NCBI GenBank assembly: GCA_902805755.1
Contig: CADCUA010000359.1
Location: forward strand, 1-7,570
From: an uncultured Lysobacter sp.
GTDB taxonomy: Bacteria > Pseudomonadota > Gammaproteobacteria > Xanthomonadales > Xanthomonadaceae
Reading direction: 5' to 3'
Length of the DNA stretch: 7,570 bases
In this document: positions 1 to 7,570 of the stretch, piece by piece
Layout of the letters: each line of letters begins with the position of its first letter
Position numbering within the stretch: position 1 is the first letter of the stretch
Position numbers and translations under genes: made by a program
Notes under the pieces: model-generated
Told to the model about the DNA's origin: nothing
What the model saw: the letters and a program-made list of their open reading frames with translations, nothing else
Database searches by the model: none

Positions 1-825
1 CACCTGCGGCGCGACGTCGAACTGGCCAAGCTGATGGGCTTTAACGGCGTGCGCAAGCACCAGAAGATCGAGGATCCGCGCTACCTGTACTGGGCCGACA
101 AGCTGGGCCTGCTGGTATGGGAAGAGATGCCGTCGGCCTACCGCTTCACGCGGACCGCGATCAAGCGGATGATCAAGGAGTGGAGCGAGGTCATCGAGCG
201 TGACTACAGCCACCCCTGCGTGATCATGTGGGTGCCGTTCAACGAGTCATGGGGCGTGCCCGAGCTGCCCACCGTGGGTGCGCAGCAGCATGCGGTCTCG
301 GCGTTGTACCACCTGACCAAGACGCTGGACCCCACGCGTCCGGTCATCGGCAACGACGGCTGGGAGAGCAGTGCGACCGACATCATCGGTATCCACGACT
401 ACGACGCGAACACCGACCACCTGCGCCAGCGCTACGGACCGGAAGTCAGTCCGCAGAACCTGTTCGATCGTCGTCGTCCGGGTGGGCGCATTCTCACGCT
501 CGACGGCTTCCCGCATCGTGGCCAGCCCATCGTGCTTACCGAGTTCGGGGGCATCGCGTACGAGAAAACGCCGCAGAAGGGCGTGCCGGAGATCTGGGGC
601 TACTCGCTGGCCGAGGCCGAGGAGGAGTTCGCGGCCAGCTTCAAGAGCCTGATCGAAGTGGTCACACACACGGCGCTGTTCAGCGGTTACTGCTACACGC
701 AGTTCACCGATACGTTCCAGGAAGCGAATGGCCTGTTGACCGCGGACCGCGTGCCGAAGATTCCGCTGGAAGAGATTGCGAAAGTGGTCAAGATCTCGCG
801 CACGCATATCGCCGGGGCTGCGTAA
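1..825 (+). CDS. Glycoside hydrolase family 2 enzyme, C-terminal part (probable beta-galactosidase), 5' partial
   Basis: The reading frame is open from base 1 to a TAA at 823-825, giving 274 residues of the catalytic TIM barrel and C-terminus. The true start lies upstream of the window; the in-frame ATG at 34 is internal, because family-typical sequence (HLRRDVELAKLMGFNGVRKH) precedes it. Family 2 hallmarks are visible: the NGVRKH...DPRYLYWADKLGLLVWEE block, an NES motif with Glu at fragment residue 82 as the likely acid/base, and LTEFGG with Glu at residue 181 as the likely nucleophile. The tail (CYTQFTDTFQEANGLL) is also typical. Known for the family: retaining hydrolysis of beta-galactosides, beta-glucuronides or beta-mannosides. 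The N-terminal sugar-binding and Ig-like domains are not visible. Beta-galactosidase is inferred from galT, galK and an epimerase following directly. No export signal can be judged because the N-terminus is missing. Confidence 0.88.
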   Translation, partial: HLRRDVELAKLMGFNGVRKHQKIEDPRYLYWADKLGLLVWEEMPSAYRFTRTAIKRMIKEWSEVIERDYSHPCVIMWVPFNESWGVPELPTVGAQQHAVSALYHLTKTLDPTRPVIGNDGWESSATDIIGIHDYDANTDHLRQRYGPEVSPQNLFDRRRPGGRILTLDGFPHRGQPIVLTEFGGIAYEKTPQKGVPEIWGYSLAEAEEEFAASFKSLIEVVTHTALFSGYCYTQFTDTFQEANGLLTADRVPKIPLEEIAKVVKISRTHIAGAA

Positions 826-1917
826 GTGCACCGGCTTGAACTCACCAAGCCGGACGGTCGGGCACTGACGCTGTATGGCCTGCAGCCCCTGCAGGACATC
901 GGCCCGGCGCCCAGCCCGTTCATCGAGCCACTGAACCGCTCGCCGCACCTGCGACGCAACCCGCTGCGCGACGAGTGGGTAACGTACGCGGCTTATCGCC
1001 AGGACCGCACCTTCCTGCCGCCACCGGAATACAACCCGCTGGCGGTGACCGTGGACCCGGCCAACCCGACCGAGCTGCCGCAGGGTAATTGGGACGTGGC
1101 GGTGTTCGACAACCGCTTTCCCTCGCTCGCGCCGGGCGCGGACGAGGTGCCGTCGCTGGTGGTGGAAACCGCGCCTGGCGTCGGCAAGTGCGAGGTGGTG
1201 GTCTTTACACAGGACCGGCTGGCATCGCTGGGCGCGTTGTCGCTTGCGCACATCGAGTTGCTGCTGCGTGTATGGGCGGACCGCACGGAAAAGCTCGCGC
1301 AGGTGGACGCGATCCAGTACGTGCTGCCGTTCGAGAACCGCGGCGCGGAGGTCGGCGTCACGCTGCACCATCCCCACGGCCAGCTGTATGCGTATCCGCA
1401 GGTGCCGCCGGTTCCCGCACGCATGCAACAGGTCGCGGGCGATTACTACCGTGCGAACGGCCGTGGCGTGTTGCAGGACCATATCCGTGCGGAGATGAAG
1501 TCGGGCGAACGCATGCTGTACACGGGCGAGCACGCGGTCGCGTTCGTCCCGGCCTGCGCGAAGTACCCGTACGAGGTCTGGGTTGCACCGATCGAGCCCG
1601 TCGCGACGTTCTGCGACCTCAGCGATGAGCAACGCGCCGACCTGGCGCGTGCGCTGAAGACGGTGCTGATGAAGTTCGACCGGCTGTGGGAGCGCCCGTT
1701 TCCCTATCTGATGGCGTGGTACCAGGCGCCGACCGATGGCCAGCCGCATCCGGAGTCCCACCTGCATGCCGAGTTCTACCCGCCGTACCGCACACGTGAG
1801 CGGCTGAAATACCTGGCAGGCACGGAACTCGCGGCCGGCTGGTTCGCGATGGATGCGCTGCCGGAAGACAAGGCGCGCGATCTGCAGCAGATCGAAGTGG
1901 ATATCGACGCCCTATGA
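826..1917 (+). CDS. galT: Galactose-1-phosphate uridylyltransferase
   Basis: This 363-residue protein is a GalT of the HIT-related fold. In the Leloir pathway it exchanges UMP between UDP-glucose and galactose-1-phosphate through a uridylyl-histidine intermediate. The active-site block is H182-P-H184-G-Q186, with H184 matching the E. coli nucleophile His166. Further family blocks are [10 protein letters not shown] near residues 43-52, FENRGAEVG before the active site, and HLHAEFYPP at 312-320. Residues 1-40 form an N-terminal extension relative to E. coli GalT. The GTG start is the only good choice: it directly follows the TAA of the GH2 gene in the same frame, and the next in-frame ATG lies beyond the active site. 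No strong Shine-Dalgarno is seen, so coupling to upstream translation is likely. Odd: compared with E. coli from memory, Zn ligands Cys52, Cys55 and His115 and Fe ligands His281 and His298 are replaced (see findings). A related activity such as ADP-glucose phosphorylase is possible, but the galactose neighbours favour GalT. Confidence 0.92.
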   Translation: MHRLELTKPDGRALTLYGLQPLQDIGPAPSPFIEPLNRSPHLRRNPLRDEWVTYAAYRQDRTFLPPPEYNPLAVTVDPANPTELPQGNWDVAVFDNRFPSLAPGADEVPSLVVETAPGVGKCEVVVFTQDRLASLGALSLAHIELLLRVWADRTEKLAQVDAIQYVLPFENRGAEVGVTLHHPHGQLYAYPQVPPVPARMQQVAGDYYRANGRGVLQDHIRAEMKSGERMLYTGEHAVAFVPACAKYPYEVWVAPIEPVATFCDLSDEQRADLARALKTVLMKFDRLWERPFPYLMAWYQAPTDGQPHPESHLHAEFYPPYRTRERLKYLAGTELAAGWFAMDALPEDKARDLQQIEVDIDAL

Positions 1918-2993
1918 GCACATTCGAGAGCGTGTTCAATGCGGCGCCCATCGTGCGTGCGCAGGCCCCCGGGCGTGTAAACCTGCTGGGCGAGCACACC
2001 GACTACAACGATGGATTCGTGCTGCCGACGGCAATCCCGCAGCAGACCATCGTGCAGATGCGGCTGAACGGTGGCGAGGAATTCGTCGTGCACGCCGCGT
2101 CCCTGGACACCCGGGCGTGCTTCACGATGGATCAGGCGCCGTCCGACCATTTCGCGAGCTACATCTACGGCTGCCTCAAAGGCGTCGAGGCCTTGGGCGT
2201 GCAAGTGCCTGCGCTCGACATCCATGTCGAATCGAGCGTGCCGATGGGCGTGGGCCTGTCCTCCAGCGCGGCACTCGAAGTGGCCGTGCTGCGTGCGCTG
2301 CGTGAACTGCTGTCCCTTGATATCGACGACGTGCGAATCGCGCAGATGGCGCAGCGCGCCGAGATCGAGCATGCCGGCGTGAACTGCGGAATCATGGACC
2401 AGATGGCGTCAAGCCTGGCCGATACGACGCGCATGCTGTTTTTGGACACGCGCAGTTTCGAGCGGCGACTGGTTTCGCTGCCGCCGGATGCGGAGTTGCT
2501 GGTCGTGGACTCGGGCCTCAGCCGTTCGCTGGCGGCCAGCGCGTACAACCAGCGACGCTCTGAATGCGAGCAGGCCGCGCGGCAACTGGGGCGTGAGTCA
2601 CTGCGCGACGTCGTTGACCCGGCGTCGGTCGAGCAACTGCCGGAGCCACTACGCCAGCGCGCGCGGCACGTGGTCAGCGAGAACGCGCGCGTGCTGCGGG
2701 CCGTCGAAGGCGTGAGCGCTGAAGAGTTCGGACAGCTCATGAACGCATCGCACGCGAGCCTGCGGGACGACTATGAAGTGTCGGTACCGGCGCTTGATCA
2801 CCTCGTGGCGCTGCTGCAGGCGCACGGTTCCGTGTATGGCGCGCGTCTGACCGGCGCGGGCTTCGGCGGCGCCTGCGTGGCGCTGTGTCGTGCAGGCGAG
2901 GCGGCACGCGTGGGCCGTGAGGTCGTTTTGCAGTACGCGCAGGCCGATCAGACAGGCCGTGTACTCGTGCCACAGCTGGAGGATGCTTCGTGA
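1914..2993 (+). CDS. galK: Galactokinase
   Basis: This 359-residue cytoplasmic GHMP-family kinase phosphorylates alpha-D-galactose at C1 with ATP. All three family motifs are present. The galactokinase signature ([19 protein letters not shown]) starts at residue 20, with Arg21, Glu27 and Asp30 expected at the sugar site. The ATP loop [11 protein letters not shown] is at 110-120. The C-terminal [12 protein letters not shown] begins at 313. NCGIMDQ at 157-163 supplies the catalytic base Asp162. The protein is about 20 residues shorter than E. coli GalK (382), with no motif lost. The ATG at 1914 overlaps the galT stop as ATGA, a standard translational-coupling arrangement, and there is little Shine-Dalgarno upstream. 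The 3' end overlaps the next gene as GTGA. Motifs and neighbours make the assignment firm; other GHMP kinases lack the N-terminal signature. Confidence 0.96.
   Translation: MSTFESVFNAAPIVRAQAPGRVNLLGEHTDYNDGFVLPTAIPQQTIVQMRLNGGEEFVVHAASLDTRACFTMDQAPSDHFASYIYGCLKGVEALGVQVPALDIHVESSVPMGVGLSSSAALEVAVLRALRELLSLDIDDVRIAQMAQRAEIEHAGVNCGIMDQMASSLADTTRMLFLDTRSFERRLVSLPPDAELLVVDSGLSRSLAASAYNQRRSECEQAARQLGRESLRDVVDPASVEQLPEPLRQRARHVVSENARVLRAVEGVSAEEFGQLMNASHASLRDDYEVSVPALDHLVALLQAHGSVYGARLTGAGFGGACVALCRAGEAARVGREVVLQYAQADQTGRVLVPQLEDAS
2978..2983 (+). promoter_or_regulatory. Ribosome binding site for the aldose 1-epimerase gene
   Basis: GGAGGA lies six bases before the GTG at 2990, inside the last codons of galK. 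It is the only strong Shine-Dalgarno in the galactose cluster, and it fixes the GTG overlapping the galK stop as the start. It suggests that the epimerase can also be initiated independently of coupling. Confidence 0.75.
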
Positions 2994-3895
2994 CTGAGCA
3001 CCGCACGCACACCCTGACCGCCGGCGACCTCGTCGCCGTGTTCCGTCCCGAGCACGGCATGCTCGGTATCTCACTGAAACATCGCGGGGCGGAGATCCTC
3101 CGGCTGCTCGACGACCTCGAAGAGGCGGCCGCAAGCGGTCGATCGGTCGGCATTCCACTGCTGCATCCGTGGGCGAACCGGCTGGACGCACCGCGTTATG
3201 CCGCGGCCGGCAAATCGGTCACGCTCGATCCCGAGTCTCCTTGGCTAATGCGCGACTGGAACCAGGTCATCGTGCACGGTGTGCCTTGGTCGAAGCTCGA
3301 GTGGCGTCAGGTCGAGGGCACGGATAGCGTGCTGGTTTCGCGCCTGGCATGGAACCGCCCCGAGTTGCTCGAGGTGTTTCCGTACGAGCACGAGGTCGAG
3401 ATCCGCGCAACGCTGGACGGCACCGGCCTGACGATCGAAACCACGGTCATCGCAACCGGCGGTGACGCCGTGCCCGTGAGTTTCGGTTACCACCCGCAGC
3501 TGGGCCTGCCCGGCCTGTCGCGCACGCAATGGCAACTCGATCTTCCGCCGATGGAGTTGATCGAACTCGATGAACTGCTGTTGCCCACCGGCCGGCGCGA
3601 GCCGTACCCGAAAGTGGACCGGCTGCTGGCCGACACCGCGTTCGACCACGGATTCGCGCTCACGACGCCGAGCCCGACGATGTCGATCGCGGGCGCCGGG
3701 CGCCGCGTCAGTGTCGATTTCCTCAGCGGCTACCGCTATTCGCAGATCTACGCGCCCCCGGCAATCGACTACATCTCGCTCGAGCCGATGGTCGCTCCGG
3801 CAAATGCGTTGGTGACGGGGCAGGGCCTTCCGATCGTGCAGCCGGGCGAGCGCTACACGGCTGTCTACCGGATCAGGGTGGAGGCGATCGGTTAG
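2990..3895 (+). CDS. galM: Aldose 1-epimerase (mutarotase), GalM-like
   Basis: This 301-residue protein belongs to the aldose 1-epimerase family and interconverts beta and alpha anomers, supplying alpha-galactose to galactokinase. Visible family blocks are [12 protein letters not shown] at 54-65 (substrate-binding Asn63-Arg64), [10 protein letters not shown] with probable catalytic acid His168, and [13 protein letters not shown] with probable catalytic base Glu265. It is shorter than E. coli GalM (about 346) and reads more like the shorter YphB-type branch, so the exact sugar specificity is inferred from context. There is no signal peptide, so it should be cytoplasmic. The GTG start overlaps the galK stop (GTGA) and has a good GGAGGA six bases upstream. 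It is the last gene of the galactose cluster; the next reading frame begins 173 bases after its TAG. Confidence 0.9.
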   Translation: MTEHRTHTLTAGDLVAVFRPEHGMLGISLKHRGAEILRLLDDLEEAAASGRSVGIPLLHPWANRLDAPRYAAAGKSVTLDPESPWLMRDWNQVIVHGVPWSKLEWRQVEGTDSVLVSRLAWNRPELLEVFPYEHEVEIRATLDGTGLTIETTVIATGGDAVPVSFGYHPQLGLPGLSRTQWQLDLPPMELIELDELLLPTGRREPYPKVDRLLADTAFDHGFALTTPSPTMSIAGAGRRVSVDFLSGYRYSQIYAPPAIDYISLEPMVAPANALVTGQGLPIVQPGERYTAVYRIRVEAIG

Positions 3896-4068
3896 AGACC
3901 TTTCCGACGGCATGTCGCGACGCCGGCAGCCCGCTGTCGGCGCTGCGCACCATCGCGCAGTCACGATTGATCGCATCGTGCGCGTGGCTCCCACGGATCA
4001 CGCGCGTTCGCGGTGGTCCGCGGATGCTCTGTTAACGTAGTTGTCCAACCCGGCAACCGCGGCGCCCC
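3896..4068. other. Intergenic gap between the galactose cluster and the sensor kinase
   Basis: These 173 bases hold no recognisable gene on either strand. Most of the gap is the tandem inverted-repeat array listed separately (3921-4024). After it come a GTTAAC palindrome (4031-4036) and a GC-rich leader up to the GTG at 4069. I found no convincing -35/-10 pair and no Shine-Dalgarno before 4069. No T-run follows any hairpin, so a classic intrinsic terminator is not supported. Confidence 0.6.
3921..4024 (+). repeat. Array of five consecutive short stem-loops
   Basis: Five adjacent inverted repeats were read base by base. (1) 3921-3942: CGCCGGCAG / CTGTCGGCG, 9 pairs with one G-U, loop CCCG. 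(2) 3943-3960: CTGCGC / GCGCAG, 6-base loop. (3) 3962-3980: CACGAT / ATCGTG, 7-base loop. (4) 3983-3995: CGTGG / CCACG, 3-base loop, with an alternative longer pairing of GCGCGTG (3980-3986) with CACGCGC (3999-4005). (5) 4007-4024: TTCGCGG / CCGCGGA, loop TGGT, with one G-U. The arms differ between units, so this is not a repeated sequence but a run of separate dyads. The G-U pairs in units 1 and 5 fit RNA read from the plus strand. It could be a transcript-end structure, a structured 3' or 5' UTR, or chance in GC-rich DNA. Confidence 0.5.
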
Positions 4069-7000
4069 GTGCAGCCCACTTCGGACCCTATCGAACCGCT
4101 GGTCTCTCCAAGTCCGACGTCGGGCTACGTGCGTCCCGGCGGACGCGACATCGTATGGCTGGTCGTGGTGGCCGCGGCGTACGCTGCGTCGGCTTGGGTG
4201 GGCCTGCGGTGGTCGCTCGCTGACGGGGTGGTGTCGCCGGTGTGGCCGGCAGCCGGCGTGGCGCTTGCGGCACTGGTCCTAGGAGGCGTGCGCCTGTGGC
4301 CGGCGATCCTGCTCGGCGCCGTCGTCGCTTTCACGGTCAACGACAGCGCACATCCGATGTGGCCGCTGTGGGTGATGGGGGCGGGTAACGCGCTTGCCGC
4401 GGCCGTAGCCGCGTGGGTCCTGCGCACCGCGCGCTTCAGTCCGGCTCTGGGCTCATTCCGTGATGTGCTGCTGCTGGTCGGCATGTCCGTGCTTTCCGGC
4501 GTGATTGCCGCGACCGTGGGTGCCTTCGCCGCGCAACAGGGCGGTATGGGGAGCGCATCGACTCTCGGTGTTCTGTGGACCAACTGGTTTTTCGGCGACC
4601 TGACAGGCGCGCTTGTCGTCGCTCCGTTGGTGCTCGCATGGTCACGCGGGCGGGTTCCGCGATCGCGCCGGTGGTGGGCGCAGTTCATCGGATGCCTGGC
4701 GCTATCGGCAGCGATAGGCGTTATGGTGTTCGTGCCGCCGGGCGGCGAGCGTACGTTTACGTTCCTCACATTCTGCCCGCTGATCTGGGCCGCGCTGTCG
4801 CTCAGACTTCGTGGCGCCACGGTCGTTGTGCTGCTCGTCGCGGCGCTCGGCGTGTGGGGTACCACCGCGGGCACGGGCCCATTCGCGGAAGGCGGCCGTG
4901 CCGTGCGCTTCGTGGACCTGCAGGTCTACGTTGCCATCATCGCCGCCGCAACACTGATACTTGCGGTCGTCGCCGATGAGCGCCGGGCGCAACAGGCGCT
5001 GATGCTCAGCGAGGCGCGCCTGCGACTTGCGCTGGACGCCTCGCACACCGGCCTGTGGAAGCTGGACATGCGCTCCGGAGAGATGACCTTCTCCCCCGAA
5101 TGCGCACGCGTGACCGGGCTCACCGCGGACGCCGTGGACCACACCCGCGCCGGCGTCATGCAACTGGTGCACGCCGAGGACCAGGCAGGCGTGCGCGCCG
5201 CGTTCTGGCAGGCGGTGCAGGGCGCGGAACTGTTCGAAGCCGTGTTCCGGCTGGTATGTCCGGACGGACGCACCGTGTGGATCGAAGCACGCGGGCGCGC
5301 GACGTTCGACGGCGACGGCAATCCGCAGAGCATGCTGGGATCGATCACCGATATCACTGATCGCAAGCGCAGCGAACGGCAGCTCGCCGACCAGGCGCGC
5401 CTGCTCGACCTGACGAGCGACGCGGTCATCATCCGCGACATGCAGGGCCACATCAGCTACTGGAACGATGGCGCGCAGGAGATGTACGGCTACACGCGCG
5501 AGCAGGTCATCGGACGGGTATCACGAGCATTGCTGCATTCGCAATTTTACAGTGGCTATCACAGCGTCGAGGAAACACTGCTGCGCACTGATCGATGGGC
5601 GGGGGAAATCAGGCAGCAGCACCGCGACGGCTCGGCGATCGTCGTGCATGCCCGCTGGGCATTGAACCGCGATGTGCTCGGCCGCCCCGTGTCGGTGCTG
5701 CAGACCCATACGGACATCACGGCGCGCAAGCGCACTGAATCGAACGCACGTTTCCTCGTGGAGCTGGACGCGGTGATCGCGCGCGCGCAGAGCGCGGAGG
5801 AAATCGCCGAGGGCGGGCTGCGGCTGGTTGGCGAGTACTTCGAGCTGTTGCGCTGCACACTTTCGGATATCGACATCGTGCACGGTCGCATCCGCACCAT
5901 GCACGAGTGGACGAATGGCGCACCGCGCGTGTCGGGCACGTTCGACGCGCGGGACTTCTTCGCCAGCGAACTCGGCGCAACGCTGGCCTCGGGCGAGGCG
6001 GTCGCGGTGGCCGACCTGCGCACCGACCCGATGACCGCGTCGCACGCGGACAATTACCTGCCCTACGGCACCGCGGCACTCGCCGCCGCGTCGTATGTGA
6101 CGGAGGGGCGGCTCGCGGGAACGCTGACCGTTGCATCCGGCACGCCGCGCGACTGGCGCAAGGACGAAATGCAGCTGATGCGCGAGATCGTCGCGCGACT
6201 GTGTCCGGCGATCGAGCGCGCGAAGGCGGTTGCCGCTCTTCGCGAATCGGAGGCCCGTTTCCGCCAGATGGCCGACACCGCGCCGATGATGATCTGGGTC
6301 GCCGAAGCCGACGGCGACTGGAGCTATGTCAGTCGTCGATGGTCCGAATTCACCGGGCGGCTGCCGGAGGTCGAACTCGGCGCGGGCTGGCTCGACGTCG
6401 TGCATGCGGACGACCGGTCGGGCGTGCAGACCGCACTCAAGGCGGCCACGGAGAACCACGAACCGTTCCGCTGCGAATTCCGTGCACTGCGCTGGGACGG
6501 CGCCCATCGCTGGATGCTCGCCACGGGCAGGCCACGCCACGGCGCGCGCAGCGAATTCCTTGGTTTCATCGGCGCGACGATCGACATCACCGAACGGCGC
6601 GAGGCTGAAGAAGCGCTACGTGCCGCGGATCGTCGCAAGGACGAGTTCCTAGCAACGCTCGCGCATGAGTTGCGCAATCCGCTTTCACCGATCCGCACGG
6701 GCCTGCAGGTGCTGAACCTGACGCGGGACGAACAGGCGGCACGCGCGATCCGCGAAATGATGGAGCGGCAGCTCGGACACATGGTGCGGCTGATCGACGA
6801 CCTGCTCGACGTATCGCGCATCACCAGCGGCAAGGTCGTCCTGCAGCGCGAGCGAATGACCCTGCAGGAGGCCGCGCGCGCGGCGGTCGAATCAACGCGC
6901 CCTCTGATCGAAGGCGCAAAACACCATCTCGAAGTGTCGTTGCCGGAACAGACCCTTTGGGTGGACGCCGACCCGACCCGGCTCGCACAGGTCCTGGGCA

Positions 7001-7570
7001 ACCTGCTGACCAACGCCGCGAAATACACGCCCGATGGCGGCCTGATCCGCCTGGATGTCGAACCGGCGGGCGGCTGCGCCATTGTCCGGGTGAGCGACAC
7101 GGGCATGGGCATTCCGCCGGATGCGATCGGCGAGGTGTTCGGCATGTTCGCGCAGGTCAACCGCACGCTGGACAGAGCGCAGGGTGGCCTGGGGATCGGC
7201 CTTGCACTCGCGCGGCGACTGGTCGAGATGCACGGCGGCACCGTTTCAGCTCATAGCGACGGCCTCGGGCTTGGCAGTACGTTCACCGTGACGCTCCCAC
7301 TCGCCGCGGATGTGGAGCATCCGCACCAGGTCTTGCCGGCGCCTGCCGGGCCGTCCAGATGCCTGCGTGCGCTGGTTGTCGACGACAACGTCGATGCCGC
7401 CGAAATGCTGGCCATGATGCTCGAGCTGGAAGGCCATTCGGCGCTCAGTGCATCCAGCGGCGCCGAGGCGCTCGAGGTCGTGGCCGGGTTCGATCCGCAG
7501 ATCGTATTCCTCGACATCGGCATGCCGGGGATGAGCGGGCACGAGGTCGCGCGTCGGCTGCGCGCGCAGG
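4069..7570 (+). CDS. Membrane hybrid sensor histidine kinase (MASE1-PAS-PAS-GAF-PAS-HisKA-HATPase-REC), 3' partial
   Basis: The frame is open from 4036 to the window end, and 1167 residues are visible from the GTG at 4069. Residues 1-27 are Pro/Ser-rich and probably cytoplasmic. Residues about 28-301 form 8-10 hydrophobic helices with the MASE1 wording [18 protein letters not shown] and [21 protein letters not shown]1 (about 315-434) ends in ITDITDRKR and PAS2 (443-560) in [13 protein letters not shown]-like domain spans about 562-721. PAS3 (726-850) ends in TIDITERRE. HisKA has [12 protein letters not shown] with phospho-acceptor His866. The ATPase domain shows the N box (Asn982), DTGMG from Asp1010 and GGLGIGLAL from 1039. 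The receiver domain has acidic Asp1105/Asp1106 and phospho-acceptor Asp1149, then is cut by the window end; its conserved Thr and Lys are not seen. Role: autophosphorylation in response to an unknown membrane or cytoplasmic signal, then relay to the fused receiver. The start is uncertain: no in-frame ATG precedes the helices, GTG at 4129 is the alternative, and neither has a clear Shine-Dalgarno. Confidence 0.9.
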   Translation, partial: MQPTSDPIEPLVSPSPTSGYVRPGGRDIVWLVVVAAAYAASAWVGLRWSLADGVVSPVWPAAGVALAALVLGGVRLWPAILLGAVVAFTVNDSAHPMWPLWVMGAGNALAAAVAAWVLRTARFSPALGSFRDVLLLVGMSVLSGVIAATVGAFAAQQGGMGSASTLGVLWTNWFFGDLTGALVVAPLVLAWSRGRVPRSRRWWAQFIGCLALSAAIGVMVFVPPGGERTFTFLTFCPLIWAALSLRLRGATVVVLLVAALGVWGTTAGTGPFAEGGRAVRFVDLQVYVAIIAAATLILAVVADERRAQQALMLSEARLRLALDASHTGLWKLDMRSGEMTFSPECARVTGLTADAVDHTRAGVMQLVHAEDQAGVRAAFWQAVQGAELFEAVFRLVCPDGRTVWIEARGRATFDGDGNPQSMLGSITDITDRKRSERQLADQARLLDLTSDAVIIRDMQGHISYWNDGAQEMYGYTREQVIGRVSRALLHSQFYSGYHSVEETLLRTDRWAGEIRQQHRDGSAIVVHARWALNRDVLGRPVSVLQTHTDITARKRTESNARFLVELDAVIARAQSAEEIAEGGLRLVGEYFELLRCTLSDIDIVHGRIRTMHEWTNGAPRVSGTFDARDFFASELGATLASGEAVAVADLRTDPMTASHADNYLPYGTAALAAASYVTEGRLAGTLTVASGTPRDWRKDEMQLMREIVARLCPAIERAKAVAALRESEARFRQMADTAPMMIWVAEADGDWSYVSRRWSEFTGRLPEVELGAGWLDVVHADDRSGVQTALKAATENHEPFRCEFRALRWDGAHRWMLATGRPRHGARSEFLGFIGATIDITERREAEEALRAADRRKDEFLATLAHELRNPLSPIRTGLQVLNLTRDEQAARAIREMMERQLGHMVRLIDDLLDVSRITSGKVVLQRERMTLQEAARAAVESTRPLIEGAKHHLEVSLPEQTLWVDADPTRLAQVLGNLLTNAAKYTPDGGLIRLDVEPAGGCAIVRVSDTGMGIPPDAIGEVFGMFAQVNRTLDRAQGGLGIGLALARRLVEMHGGTVSAHSDGLGLGSTFTVTLPLAADVEHPHQVLPAPAGPSRCLRALVVDDNVDAAEMLAMMLELEGHSALSASSGAEALEVVAGFDPQIVFLDIGMPGMSGHEVARRLRAQ

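Noticed and set aside
247..1767. Long minus-strand open frame of 506 codons opposite the GH2 end and galT
   Set aside because: It is longer than galT, but its translation is Arg/His/Gln/Val-rich with no recognisable domain. It is the expected antisense shadow of G/C-ending codons in two well-supported plus-strand genes.
3921..3942. Intrinsic terminator after the epimerase gene
   Set aside because: The stem is good (9 pairs, 4-base loop), but the next bases are CTGCGCACC with no T-run. I list it only as part of a hairpin array.
3967..3995. Promoter with TTGATC as -35 box for the kinase gene
   Set aside because: No acceptable -10 hexamer sits 16-18 bases downstream; the sequence there is CCCACGG. 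The T/A bases belong to one of the inverted repeats.
4041..4223. Short plus-strand frame beginning with TTG ahead of the kinase
   Set aside because: It overlaps the kinase start region in another frame, has no Shine-Dalgarno and gives an Arg/Gly-rich product without family features.
5521..6540. Minus-strand open frame of 339 codons inside the sensor kinase
   Set aside because: It lies wholly opposite PAS2, GAF and PAS3 coding sequence that reads perfectly on the plus strand. Its composition is that of a GC-rich shadow and no family is recognisable.
6324..7241. Minus-strand open frame of 305 codons opposite PAS3, HisKA and the ATPase domain
   Set aside because: The translation is Ser/Arg/Ala-rich and low in complexity, and it is antisense to intact catalytic motifs. 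It is a shadow frame.
1..7570. Mobile elements, CRISPR arrays, tRNA or rRNA genes
   Set aside because: Reading through the window I saw no regularly spaced repeats, no transposase-like coding sequence, no terminal inverted repeats and no tRNA-like clover pattern. Nearly all of the sequence is accounted for by five coding regions.

Overview
The window is a dense, all plus-strand stretch of GC-rich DNA with strong G/C bias at third codon positions. It suggests a high-GC proteobacterium. The wording of the sensor kinase and of the GH2 enzyme resembles Xanthomonadaceae (Lysobacter-like), but that placement is an impression, not a measurement.

Left part (1-3895): a galactose-use cluster. It begins inside a glycoside hydrolase family 2 enzyme (probably a beta-galactosidase; the 5' end lies outside the window). 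Then come galT (galactose-1-phosphate uridylyltransferase), galK (galactokinase) and a galM-like aldose 1-epimerase. The four genes are packed for coupled translation. The GH2 stop TAA directly abuts the GTG of galT in the same frame, galT/galK overlap as ATGA, and galK/galM overlap as GTGA. The expected flow is: GH2 releases galactose from a beta-galactoside, the epimerase converts beta- to alpha-galactose, GalK phosphorylates it, and GalT moves it onto UDP. No galE, transporter or regulator is visible here. GalT lacks most of the metal ligands of the E. coli enzyme.

Gap (3896-4068): 173 bases without a recognised gene. It holds five consecutive short inverted repeats (3921-4024) and no obvious T-tract terminator or promoter.

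Right part (4069-7570): the first 1167 residues of a large membrane hybrid histidine kinase, cut off by the window end. Domain order is MASE1 membrane sensor, PAS, PAS, GAF, PAS, HisKA, HATPase, and a receiver domain that is truncated. All key phosphotransfer residues seen so far are present. Nothing ties it functionally to the galactose genes except adjacency and shared orientation.

No clearly undescribed biological system is visible. The best items for a second look are the tandem hairpin array, the metal-ligand-poor GalT, and the zero-spacing same-frame GH2/galT junction.
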